Below are positions 1 through 6,741 of a stretch of 39,517 nt of DNA, in pieces (the first letter of the stretch is position 1; each line of letters opens with the position of its first letter). Both the position numbers and the translations under genes were made by a program. The notes below the pieces were generated by a model that was not told the origin of the DNA, did no database searches, and worked only from the letters and a program-made list of their open reading frames with translations. The DNA is from Hymenobacter cheonanensis (GTDB lineage Bacteria; Bacteroidota; Bacteroidia; Cytophagales; Hymenobacteraceae), in the NCBI RefSeq assembly GCF_030581075.1, contig NZ_JAUQSW010000018.1, positions 1-39,517 on the forward strand. The letters run 5' to 3'.

Positions 1-252
1 GTAGCCTTGGTAGCCTTGGTAGCCTTGGTAGCCTTGGTAGCCTTGGTAGCCTTGGTAGCCTTGGTAGCCTTGGTAGCTTTGGTAGCTTTGGTAGCCTTGG
101 TAGCCTTGGTAACCTTGGTAGCCTTGGTAGCCTTGGTAGCCTTGGTAGTCTTGGTAATATTGGTAGTCTTGGTAATCTTGGTAATCTTGATAGTCTTGGT
201 AATCTTGGTAATCTTGGTAATCTTGGTAATCTTGGTAATCTTGGTAATCTTG
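1..252. repeat. 9-bp tandem array, left part (28 units)
   Basis: There are 28 contiguous 9-bp units with no spacers. Units are GTAGCCTTG up to about 144, with two GTAGCTTTG and one GTAACCTTG variants, and then mostly GTAATCTTG to the end. The same array resumes at 39441, so it spans the junction of the presumed circle. It ends 70 bp before the likely parA start. Contiguous short repeats beside a ParA/ribbon-helix-helix pair are the classic form of a type Ib plasmid centromere (compare the heptad arrays of pSM19035). I infer that role here. The minus strand of the array is also an open frame (separate entry). Confidence 0.95.
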
Positions 253-294
253 TGATACTTTTGAACAAAGTTTTTCTTCTTTATCAAGAAACAT
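1..294 (-). CDS. possible antisense repeat protein (QDY/QGY repeats), runs off the window edge
   Basis: On the minus strand an ATG at 294-292 opens a frame with 14 unique residues (beginning MFLDKEEKLCSKVS). It continues through all 28 array units as Gln-Asp-Tyr, Gln-Gly-Tyr or rare Gln-Ser-Tyr and Gln-Tyr-Tyr tripeptides, with no stop in the window. Gln and Tyr never change between units; substitutions fall in the middle codon or are synonymous. If the circle closes with whole repeat units, the frame would continue through the units at 39513-39441 and end at a TGA near 39337. Closing exactly as given shifts the frame, and it stops sooner. No ribosome-binding site is visible, and the array may simply be a centromere, so expression is uncertain. 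Confidence 0.3.
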   Translation of the reverse strand, partial: MFLDKEEKLCSKVSQDYQDYQDYQDYQDYQDYQDYQDYQDYQDYQYYQDYQGYQGYQGYQGYQGYQGYQSYQSYQGYQGYQGYQGYQGYQGYQGYQGY

Positions 295-322
295 GAAGCA
301 CAATCTCAAAGGCGAGCTACCT

Positions 323-1093
323 ATGCAGGTGCTAGCTGTGGCCAATAACAAGGGCGGTGTGGGCAAAACCACGACCGCTGTAAGCCTTGGTGGAGCGTTG
401 CACCAGTTACACGGTGCGCGAGTGCTCATGGTAGACTTAGACCCTCAAGCTAATCTGACACAAAACCTTATAGGTCGCAGTACAGAGGTCGAACAGCATG
501 TGGGGCATGCCATTATTGACAAATCGCTCGACGGTATCATATTAGAAACCGAGTCTGGTTTACACCTAGTACCATCAGCCATCGGTCTAGCCCAGTATGA
601 ATCGCTAATACCACAGCAGAAGATGTGGCGGTACCGACTGGCGCAAACACTTGCCACAGTTGCATCTGATTATGACTACGTGGTGCTAGACTGCCCTCCC
701 ACACTACAAACCTTTACTGTAATGGCCTTAGTAGCCGCTGATGCCTACCTCATCGCCACTGAGCCAGAGCTATTTGCTCTTTCTGGTTTATCGACACTCA
801 CAGAACTAGCTGATGGCGTAGTGGAAGGTCTAAATGCAAAACTGCGATTTGCTGGCGTGACCGTAACTCGCTACAACCCTAAGCAAAAAAATAGTACTCA
901 TAGTATTGTCATGCAAGCACTTGCTATGCAATACGGTGAAGAGGCCTTGCTTCCGTCAATTCGACGTGACTCGGCTATCGTAAAATCTCAGGGTCAGGCC
1001 CAGACTATTTTTCAGTACGACCCCCAAAGCAATGCCGCTCAAGACTACGCGGCTCTTACTACTTCAATAATTAACTCCTTTTCTAACCGATAA
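323..1093 (+). CDS. parA: ParA-family partition ATPase
   Basis: This is a Walker-type ParA ATPase that segregates plasmid copies together with a centromere-binding partner. The deviant Walker A motif KGGVGKTT lies at residues 10-17. It is followed by the VDLDPQANLT segment and the Walker B strand YVVLDCPPT. The protein has no N-terminal helix-turn-helix, as in type Ib (short) ParA proteins. I chose ATG 323 because it puts the P-loop at the usual distance from the N-terminus and follows an AAAGG stretch. An in-frame ATG at 293 would add ten residues. The stop overlaps the next start (TAATG), so the two genes are coupled. The 9-bp array lies directly upstream, where the partner could bind and repress this operon. 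Confidence 0.93.
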   Translation: MQVLAVANNKGGVGKTTTAVSLGGALHQLHGARVLMVDLDPQANLTQNLIGRSTEVEQHVGHAIIDKSLDGIILETESGLHLVPSAIGLAQYESLIPQQKMWRYRLAQTLATVASDYDYVVLDCPPTLQTFTVMALVAADAYLIATEPELFALSGLSTLTELADGVVEGLNAKLRFAGVTVTRYNPKQKNSTHSIVMQALAMQYGEEALLPSIRRDSAIVKSQGQAQTIFQYDPQSNAAQDYAALTTSIINSFSNR

Positions 1094-1389
1094 TGGCTAG
1101 CAATAAAAACATCGATGCTATAAATCAGCTACTTGGAACTAGCGGCACTAGCTCCGTGAAAAAAGTAAGCAAGGCAGATAAACCAGCTACAGCTACCCCA
1201 GTGAAGGAGGGTAAAGAAAAGGTCAGCGCTTTTAGCTCAGTTATTACAGAGTCTAATGCTTTACGTTTAGAACAATACTTATACTGGGCTCCTGGTAAAC
1301 GTAAGAAGCAAGACGTAGTGAACGCAGCATTGAAAATGTTCTTCGACAGTAAGCCAGAAAGTGACAAGGCCATTCCTGATGATGAATAG
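1093..1389 (+). CDS. small ParB-like ribbon-helix-helix partition protein
   Basis: This is a 98-residue basic protein whose start overlaps the parA stop by one base. The first 45 residues are Ser/Lys/Thr-rich and look disordered. From about residue 50 to 90 there is a strand (NALRLEQYLYW) followed by a basic turn and helices (KRKKQDVVNAALKMFFDS), the pattern of an RHH/CopG-type DNA-binding fold. A flexible N-terminus ahead of an RHH domain is typical of ParG/omega-like type Ib centromere-binding proteins, where the tail stimulates the ParA ATPase. The array at the left end is the obvious candidate target. The role is inferred from context and fold pattern; sequence identity alone would be too weak. 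Confidence 0.75.
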   Translation: MASNKNIDAINQLLGTSGTSSVKKVSKADKPATATPVKEGKEKVSAFSSVITESNALRLEQYLYWAPGKRKKQDVVNAALKMFFDSKPESDKAIPDDE

Positions 1390-1410
1390 ATAGTTGCTAA
1401 TCTCATCTTT

Positions 1411-1438
1411 AAGCCTAATAAATTGGTACAGGCTTTTT
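1411..1438 (+). terminator. weak rho-independent terminator after the par operon
   Basis: AAGCCT (1411-1416) pairs with AGGCTT (1430-1435) across a 13-base loop, followed by a run of T. It lies 22 bp after the parB-like stop. The stem is short, so confidence is moderate. The rest of 1390-1611 shows nothing I recognise. Confidence 0.45.
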
Positions 1439-1611
1439 GTGTAGACTCGCCCGAATAGTCCAGTAAAGGAGCGTTTTCTGGAAGGCAGCTACCTTGTTAG
1501 CCGCTAGGTGTGCGAAGTTGGACGGACTGTCCTTCTGCCTTGCGTGCAACCACTACTTAGCTTGCTGACTCCTGCTGATTAGCTTACCCTCCTTGCCTTA
1601 CCCCCACTACT

Positions 1612-2163
1612 ATGCTAGGTTCAAGGAACCGCCCTGTGGTTACGACCGGTCTACTGCTCGGGCTGCTGCTTTTCGGCCAGTGTCAGAAAAACGACGTGGC
1701 CCCAGAACTGCCACCGGAAACCATGGACGGAGCTAACCGGTCAGGCTGCCTCGTGAACGGGCAGGTCTTAGTACCTCGGGACACCTGGGGCCGCTCAGGC
1801 ACTAGCCTAGCGCTGCGTTTGGGGACGACGGCCGCTACCTCCAACTTCTCCCTCGGGATCAGCGATGAGCAAAACACCCAGGCGCCGCTGGTCATCATCC
1901 GCGCCGATAGTCTGCTGCTGGAAGAAGGCAAATCGTATCCGATCTCTTGGACCAAAACAGGCCAGGGCGTTGCCCAGGGAGAATGTGTAACTGCCGCCGG
2001 CAGCTATGTCACCACTGCGCCGGGGTCGGGTACCCTTACCATTACCCGGCTGGACCGCCAAGCAACTGTACTGGCCGGCCGCTTTGAGTTTGTGGCAACC
2101 GACCGGCAGACCGGTAACCAGGTGCAGATTACGCAAGGACGCTTTGATTATAACGTAGACTGA
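1612..2163 (+). CDS. small secreted lipoprotein, DUF6252-like
   Basis: The 183-residue protein starts with a type II signal peptide: a basic start, a Leu-rich core and the lipobox LLFGQC with Cys24 as the lipidation site. The mature part opens with a 'GCLVNGQVLVPRD' segment and continues as alternating beta strands. This resembles the DUF6252 family of Bacteroidota lipoproteins, which have no known function. It would be anchored to the periplasmic or outer face of an envelope membrane. It stands alone, over 200 bp from both neighbours, with a pyrimidine-rich leader before the ATG. Lipoprotein status is clear from the sequence; the family name is from memory. Confidence 0.75.
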   Translation: MLGSRNRPVVTTGLLLGLLLFGQCQKNDVAPELPPETMDGANRSGCLVNGQVLVPRDTWGRSGTSLALRLGTTAATSNFSLGISDEQNTQAPLVIIRADSLLLEEGKSYPISWTKTGQGVAQGECVTAAGSYVTTAPGSGTLTITRLDRQATVLAGRFEFVATDRQTGNQVQITQGRFDYNVD

Positions 2164-2203
2164 GCCAGCCATTGTCCCAGACAAGGTCGTTCGCAGACCT
2201 ACT

Positions 2204-2353
2204 GTGGCTGTTGCAGAACTCTCGTGACGGCTGCGAAACTTTGTGAACTAGCTGCTAAGCGCGCGTAAAAGGCACGCTTAACAGCTTTTCTAGGTCGATT
2301 CGGCTCGTCAAGCACTCGCTTGAAGGTGTCCTGCCGAGTTCTGCAACAGCCAC
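2204..2353. mobile_element. 150-bp MITE-like element with 18-bp inverted repeats and TACT duplication
   Basis: GTGGCTGTTGCAGAACTC at 2204-2221 is the exact inverse of 2336-2353, and both ends are flanked by TACT (2200-2203 and 2354-2357). Perfect terminal inverted repeats plus a 4-bp direct repeat are the signature of a DDE-type transposition product. The 114-bp interior holds a smaller stem (around 2250-2285) and no reading frame, so it would need a transposase in trans. Ends of this general look occur in IS5-like elements; I cannot name the parent. Confidence 0.7.
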
Positions 2354-2538
2354 TACTGTTTCTCGAATGACTTTCCGACCTGCCTCAAATGCCCCAAAAC
2401 GCGGTTTTTGGGGCTGGTATGCAAGGAGGTTTTTCGAACGCTCTTTCCTCACTACCGAACAAGCGTTCTTGCAAACCAAAGTAGCAGTTTACTGGAACGA
2501 GGAATTACTTTGCCCCTGCACTAGCTCTTCTACTAGCC

Positions 2539-3114
2539 ATGACTTCTAGCGTTTCACTTGGGCCTACCCATCTGCAAAGCCACATAGCACCGCTCGAAGC
2601 AGCCCAAGGCATTGCCCCTTTTGAGTGGCGCAGGAAACTCCAGGGGACTACGGGCAACACGTGGTTTCGCATCCAGTACGTCGGCCAGCGACACCACAAG
2701 CATGCAGCCCTTATTGTGGGGATGAACGGTAGCCCAGTCGTCGTGGTAGCGGTGGATATGGAAACACAGGAAGAGATCCTCTTATTCGACGGCCGCCAGC
2801 ATGGACACGAAGCTCTGTTTGGGGAAGCAGGAGTCGATGCCCAGAGGCTAGGGCGTGGCATGTGGGCCTTTTACCAAGATCAGGAGGGGGAAGATACTTT
2901 TAGTGTAATCCTGTCGGCCTATTACCAAATTGCTTATGAGGATGAAGAGGAAGGCTACCTGGACGAAGTAGACAGCCAAGGGGATATTACCCTGCCTAAT
3001 GGGCGGCGGATGCCATTCGCCGAGGCACAACGGAATGGGTTTGACTGCTTTCAGATTGCCGTTACCAACCGTCTAGGCCGTACGACCGAAATCGTTTCGG
3101 AGGAACTAGCCTGA
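2539..3114 (+). CDS. hypothetical protein, 191 aa
   Basis: I do not recognise this protein. It is soluble, has no signal peptide or membrane segment, and has a mixed alpha/beta pattern. Its central strand stretch is HKHAALIVGMNGSPVVVVAVDM (residues about 54-75), followed by a strongly acidic stretch, YEDEEEGYLDEVD. The ATG at 2539 follows a pyrimidine-rich leader. A TACTTTG sequence at 2506-2512 resembles a Bacteroidota -7 element, but no TTG lies at the expected -33 position. The hairpin GCCCCAAAA/TTTTGGGGC near 2390-2413 lies further upstream. Codon use and GC match the plasmid backbone. Nothing in the neighbourhood suggests a role. Confidence 0.7.
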   Translation: MTSSVSLGPTHLQSHIAPLEAAQGIAPFEWRRKLQGTTGNTWFRIQYVGQRHHKHAALIVGMNGSPVVVVAVDMETQEEILLFDGRQHGHEALFGEAGVDAQRLGRGMWAFYQDQEGEDTFSVILSAYYQIAYEDEEEGYLDEVDSQGDITLPNGRRMPFAEAQRNGFDCFQIAVTNRLGRTTEIVSEELA

Positions 3115-3370
3115 GGACAGCTTAGCTGTACGAATCAGCTAACATGACAGCAGAAGAAGTTAAGGGGCTCAGAAAGTACCCTTTTGAGAGAGTGGGTTCA
3201 GAAAGTCCGCAGTAAGTGCGTTTCCAGTGCGTAGAAGTGGGTAAGGAAGCCGAAAAGCGATGCGTCCGTAAGGTGCACCTTGCTGACCCACGAGGCAGAC
3301 AGACTCTGGCTTACAGTGACATTCTTTTAAGGGAAGCGCACACTTAGTCAAATACCATGGCTGTCACGCG
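3115..3370. other. gene-free stretch before the IS3 remnant
   Basis: No convincing gene is present. A short frame at 3144-3215 (MTAEEVKGLRKYPFERV...) has no supporting features. The phrase TCAGAAAGT occurs twice about 30 bp apart (near 3168 and 3198), which may be residue of the insertion sequence whose 3' part follows. Confidence 0.5.
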
Positions 3371-3633
3371 CAAATGCGAACCGATAAAGGATCTGAGTTC
3401 ACCAGCGCTCGTCTAAACGAGTGTGTGAGCAGCAAGGCATTGTCCTGCACTGGATTCAGCCAAGCAAGCCGACCCAAAACGCCTATATCGGACGCTTCAA
3501 TGGCTCGTTTCGCCGCAAACTGCTCGACGCACACCGACCTATATGCGCCAGCTAGTGGATAATTGGATGTTCGACTACAATACCAAGCGGCCCACCAGAC
3601 CTTGAAATTATGTCGCCACTCGAATTTAAGTAA
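3371..3633 (+). pseudogene. remnant of an IS3-family transposase (OrfB C-terminal part)
   Basis: Reading across at least three frames recovers the end of an IS3-type OrfB integrase core: RTDKGSEFTS, then IQPSKPTQNAYIGRFNGSFR, then LVDNWMFDYNTKRP, then SPLEFK. These are the usual landmarks in the usual order (RTDNG, the YIERFN block, and the YN-RPH...SP-EF tail). The catalytic Glu of the YIERFN block is Gly here, and the frames are broken, so the copy is dead. No 5' half or inverted repeat is visible upstream, so it is a 3' fragment. It marks an old insertion next to the defence block. Confidence 0.8.
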
Positions 3634-3715
3634 GTAAATTAACCTCTGTCTACCAATGACTTACCTAACGGAGAAGAGTGCAGCCATAGTTAAAATTTAT
3701 AGTAATGAACATAAC

Positions 3716-3744
3716 TTGCCTTCCTAACACCGGCTTGTATTTTG
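3716..3744 (+). promoter_or_regulatory. candidate promoter for the DAC-like pair
   Basis: TTG (3716-3718) and TATTTTG (3738-3744) are separated by 19 bp and lie 37 bp before the ATG at 3781. The Bacteroidota consensus is TTG, about 19-21 bp, TAnnTTTG; the -7 element here is one base short. It is the best match in this AT-rich leader. Confidence 0.35.
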
Positions 3745-3780
3745 TTAAATTACTGGGGAGCCATACGATAAGATGTTGTT

Positions 3781-4848
3781 ATGAGTAGCTTTAAGCAAGA
3801 GACTATAAGACAGTCCATTCAAGGGATGATTACTGACCACATACAAGATGGGACCATCTCATGTGGACATACCCTTCAAGCTGCTTGTGAGCTAGTTGTA
3901 CTACTATCTTCTTATAGAGAAGAAGATCATCAATTTTTTCCTCAGGTATACCTTTTCGGACCACATGAACAGGGTAATAATATGCTGCGTGTGCTGGCCC
4001 CGGGTATACTGCCAGTGGAAATTGGAATAGTTGACGACACATCAGAATATAAGAAAAAGGTGGCATCTGTTGCCTTGAAAAAGTGTGCACCACTTGCGAT
4101 AGATGGTTGGTGTGTATATGTGATAAGGCGGGACAGATCATTTGAATATGGACTTTTTAGGCCAAGTGCTGAAACTTATTCTCCAAGCCCTGAAAGGATC
4201 TTAACTGATTTAGGGCTTCCCATTGTGCTATTACGCAATAGTGCCGTAAATACAGTTGAGCTTATCAATGGTAAAGGAAACCGGCTGGAGGTATCATTGA
4301 CCATTGAACCAGCCTCAGGTGAAGCAATGGGTGGCCAAATTCACAACTTTGCTAGAGTTGCCTGTACTGACGTAGAAGGGGAGGAAAAAGAGCAGGCAAC
4401 AGAATACTTAACAAATCTTTTGTCTTTGTATCTAAGAGAATCCCATGGGGCTTTATTAGGTGTATGTCAATATAATATCGATATTGACAAAGCAAAATTT
4501 TCCGATGGAGTGGTATTGCCCGAACCTATACCATTAATTGATTCAATGTTAACCGCATTGAAAGAAAAAGATGCAGCTGCAGCTACGATGCTTCGTTCAT
4601 ATGAAGCTCTATTGCGTGGCATGATTATGAGCGATGGCATAACCCTATTTGGCTCTGACGGTTCCCTAAAAGCTTTTCGTGTATTTGTACAGAAGCAAAG
4701 TACAGATGAAGGGGGTGCTAACACTACTGTAACTGGAGGGGCAAGGAGTCGTGCTTTTCAGGTTCTTCAGGGTTACATTGGAGAATCGTTACAAGCTGCT
4801 TTATTCCGTTCACAAGACGGCCGCACCGAAACAAAAACCACAAAATGA
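3781..4848 (+). CDS. degenerate diadenylate-cyclase (DAC/DisA_N)-like protein, probable nucleotide sensor
   Basis: The 355-residue cytosolic protein has two parts. The C-terminal half follows a DAC domain: an HGALLGV strand (222-228), a helical stretch, LLRGMIMSDGITLF with DGI at 285-287, a glycine turn and strand, and GGARSRAF with RSR at 322-324. In active diadenylate cyclases these positions are DGA and RHR, about 33 residues apart; here they are 37 apart and both altered. I infer a binding fold that no longer makes c-di-AMP, or makes something else. The N-terminal 200 residues are alpha/beta and unrecognised. The last four bases overlap the next start (ATGA), so the two products are probably made in step. 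The pair is more AT-rich than the genes on either side. A pair made of a sensor and an effector is plausible but unproven. Confidence 0.6.
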   Translation: MSSFKQETIRQSIQGMITDHIQDGTISCGHTLQAACELVVLLSSYREEDHQFFPQVYLFGPHEQGNNMLRVLAPGILPVEIGIVDDTSEYKKKVASVALKKCAPLAIDGWCVYVIRRDRSFEYGLFRPSAETYSPSPERILTDLGLPIVLLRNSAVNTVELINGKGNRLEVSLTIEPASGEAMGGQIHNFARVACTDVEGEEKEQATEYLTNLLSLYLRESHGALLGVCQYNIDIDKAKFSDGVVLPEPIPLIDSMLTALKEKDAAAATMLRSYEALLRGMIMSDGITLFGSDGSLKAFRVFVQKQSTDEGGANTTVTGGARSRAFQVLQGYIGESLQAALFRSQDGRTETKTTK

Positions 4849-6152
4849 GCCAAGATTCCTTAATTCCGTGGAACCCCAATACCACGATCGAACTGACGCC
4901 AACTGCAGAACCACGCGAGGTAGTTAAATATGCAGCTCTGCTAACGGAAAACGACCAGAAATCTATTATAAAAGCTATAGATGCTGAAGCTTTTGAGATG
5001 GTTGCTTCTTTCGTGTGGACGAAGTCTATAATAGCGTTGAAACAGCAACTTGGCAACCTTGGTATGGCATTCGTTGGAGAAATGCTTGGCCGAACGGACC
5101 TAGATGAGGACTCTAATCCTGTTGCTGATATAAGGGAAGACGAAGCGATAGATCTGGCCGAACAATTAGCTATGATCAGTACTACCGATGCCATCAGGCT
5201 AAAAAGCAATCATATGCTAATTGGCCATTTCCTGGACCCTACTATTTCTAAGAGTAGCGAAATGACGAGGGATGAGGCAGTTTCCATAGTGCGTAATTGT
5301 ATAGTCAATATTCTAGCTCAGCCCAGTGAAAATGTGCCAAAGCACTTTGTTAGACTACGTAAAAAACTTGAGTCGGAGCTTATCAAAGAAGATGACGACG
5401 CAATTGAACGACTTGCTTCATCACCTTATTTTTTCATTCGTACTATTCTTACAGTACTCCTCGCCCAACTAAAGATAGCTAAGAGCGCACTGTTAGAAAG
5501 AGCATCTACAAACGTAACTATACTTCTTCCTGTATTATGGGACAAAATGCGGGAAGTGGATCGGTGGCAAACGGGTGAAGCATATGCACTACTACAGGTA
5601 TCATCTGACAGAAATGTTGCAGCTCTTGGTTTACGCAGGGCACTTCTCAAGGTAAAGGGCTTCGACTATGTCCCTGAGACATTGCGTTCTGATACATTCA
5701 GAGCAGCAGCACGAGCAGTGTTAAACGCTCATTATGGATGGGAAAATTTTTATAATGAGAAGGGACCAGTAGAAACATTGGCTAAACTAGGGTCATCAAT
5801 ACCTGGGCCGGCGTTAGCTGACTGCTTAACCGCGGCACTTTGTGTTCGTCTTGGAAATAGCTATGGAACAGCACGAGATGCACAACCTGCTGTTAATCGA
5901 TTCTTACAGTTATTTCAACCTACACAATGGGAGTATTACTTAAATAAGATAATGCCCACTGATAGGCGTATACTTGATAAGCTTTACTATGACGCAAAAC
6001 CATTGATAGAATGGCTAACTGTAGTAAGTGAATATAAATTAGATTCTTACAATATACTTTCACCTGTTTCAAAGATGATTAAATCTGATAGGGCTAAGAG
6101 GTATAACGTGATGAATGCAGCAAGAAATTTTAGAGATAAGATAATGGATTAA
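4845..6152 (+). CDS. unknown all-helical protein coupled to the DAC-like gene, 435 aa
   Basis: I recognise no family. The protein is almost entirely predicted helix, with many Leu/Ala heptad-like stretches in the central part (residues about 150-330), no signal peptide, no clear membrane span and no nucleotide-binding motif. An acidic patch (DLDEDSNPVADIREDEAIDL) lies near residues 85-105. The ATG sits inside the stop of the DAC-like gene (ATGA), which usually means translational coupling and often a physical complex. Base composition is AT-rich like its partner, unlike the SIR2 gene after it, so the two probably arrived as a unit. Possible roles are an effector released by the sensor, or a scaffold. 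Confidence 0.75.
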   Translation: MSQDSLIPWNPNTTIELTPTAEPREVVKYAALLTENDQKSIIKAIDAEAFEMVASFVWTKSIIALKQQLGNLGMAFVGEMLGRTDLDEDSNPVADIREDEAIDLAEQLAMISTTDAIRLKSNHMLIGHFLDPTISKSSEMTRDEAVSIVRNCIVNILAQPSENVPKHFVRLRKKLESELIKEDDDAIERLASSPYFFIRTILTVLLAQLKIAKSALLERASTNVTILLPVLWDKMREVDRWQTGEAYALLQVSSDRNVAALGLRRALLKVKGFDYVPETLRSDTFRAAARAVLNAHYGWENFYNEKGPVETLAKLGSSIPGPALADCLTAALCVRLGNSYGTARDAQPAVNRFLQLFQPTQWEYYLNKIMPTDRRILDKLYYDAKPLIEWLTVVSEYKLDSYNILSPVSKMIKSDRAKRYNVMNAARNFRDKIMD

Positions 6153-6311
6153 TTTTGAAGTAAAATAACTTTAGCTATGGATGATAATTGGCTATTGTGC
6201 CTTTGTGATATCATAACGAGTAAGTTATTATAGCGGTTTGGTGAGCCATAAGTTAATTAATGCGAAATAGCCTGTAGGCTTACTTAGTAGTATCCGCTAA
6301 CATATTTCCGG

Positions 6312-6369
6312 GCGGCCTTGAGCGGGGTAGAACGGCGCATTTAGGCTTTTCTACCCCGCTCAAGGCCGC
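6312..6369. repeat. perfect 21-bp inverted repeat (strong hairpin)
   Basis: Positions 6312-6332 (GCGGCCTTGAG...) are the exact inverse of 6349-6369, with a 16-base loop. It lies about 160 bp after the helical-protein gene in a gap of nearly 600 bp without a gene. There is no T-run after either arm, so it is not a canonical terminator, although it could still stop or process transcripts. The rest of 6153-6672 holds nothing I can name. Confidence 0.85.
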
Positions 6370-6672
6370 TTCTGTTCAGCGCAGCCAAGAACAAGTGTAA
6401 GTGGCTGTAGTCGAATAGAAACGAGATAATCACCCCTGCTTAGCATCTTTTATATGCCGTTTGCCCTCTAGTTTACTGGAATCAGGTAGCCATTTAGGCG
6501 GTGCAAACGGTATGGTAGGACCGCTTACTCGGCTTCGGTAGAGGCCGCTTTACCATTCTCGAACTCGTTACCGAACATAGAAAGTATTGATAAGACGCAG
6601 CTTTACCCAACAGGAATACTTTTAAAATCCTACAAAAGGCATTTACAAACCCATGAATTCACTGTCAATACG

Positions 6673-6702
6673 TTGAATTGCAATTGGTGAATAGTATGTT
6701 CG
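6673..6702 (+). promoter_or_regulatory. candidate promoter for the SIR2 gene
   Basis: TTG (6673-6675), 19 bp, then TATGTTCG (6695-6702) differs from the Bacteroidota consensus TTG-N19-TAnnTTTG at one base. It lies 39 bp before ATG 6742 but only 9 bp before the alternative GTG at 6712, so it also supports the downstream start. Confidence 0.4.
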
Positions 6703-6741
6703 GTAAATTGCGTGGCTATCCTATTTTTTCGTTTCCTACCG

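Noticed and set aside
1..252. CRISPR array
   Set aside because: Units are 9 bp and contiguous with no spacers, and no cas gene is present.
7..255. Plus-strand Val-Ala-Leu repeat frame from a TTG in the array
   Set aside because: It has no ATG or ribosome-binding site, an in-frame stop lies just upstream of the array on the circular map, and the frame is only a reading of the 9-bp repeat.
6294..6380. Integron attC site at the 21-bp stem
   Set aside because: The stem is perfect with no bulged bases, the outer GTTRRRY/RYYYAAC boxes do not match, and there is no integrase or cassette array.
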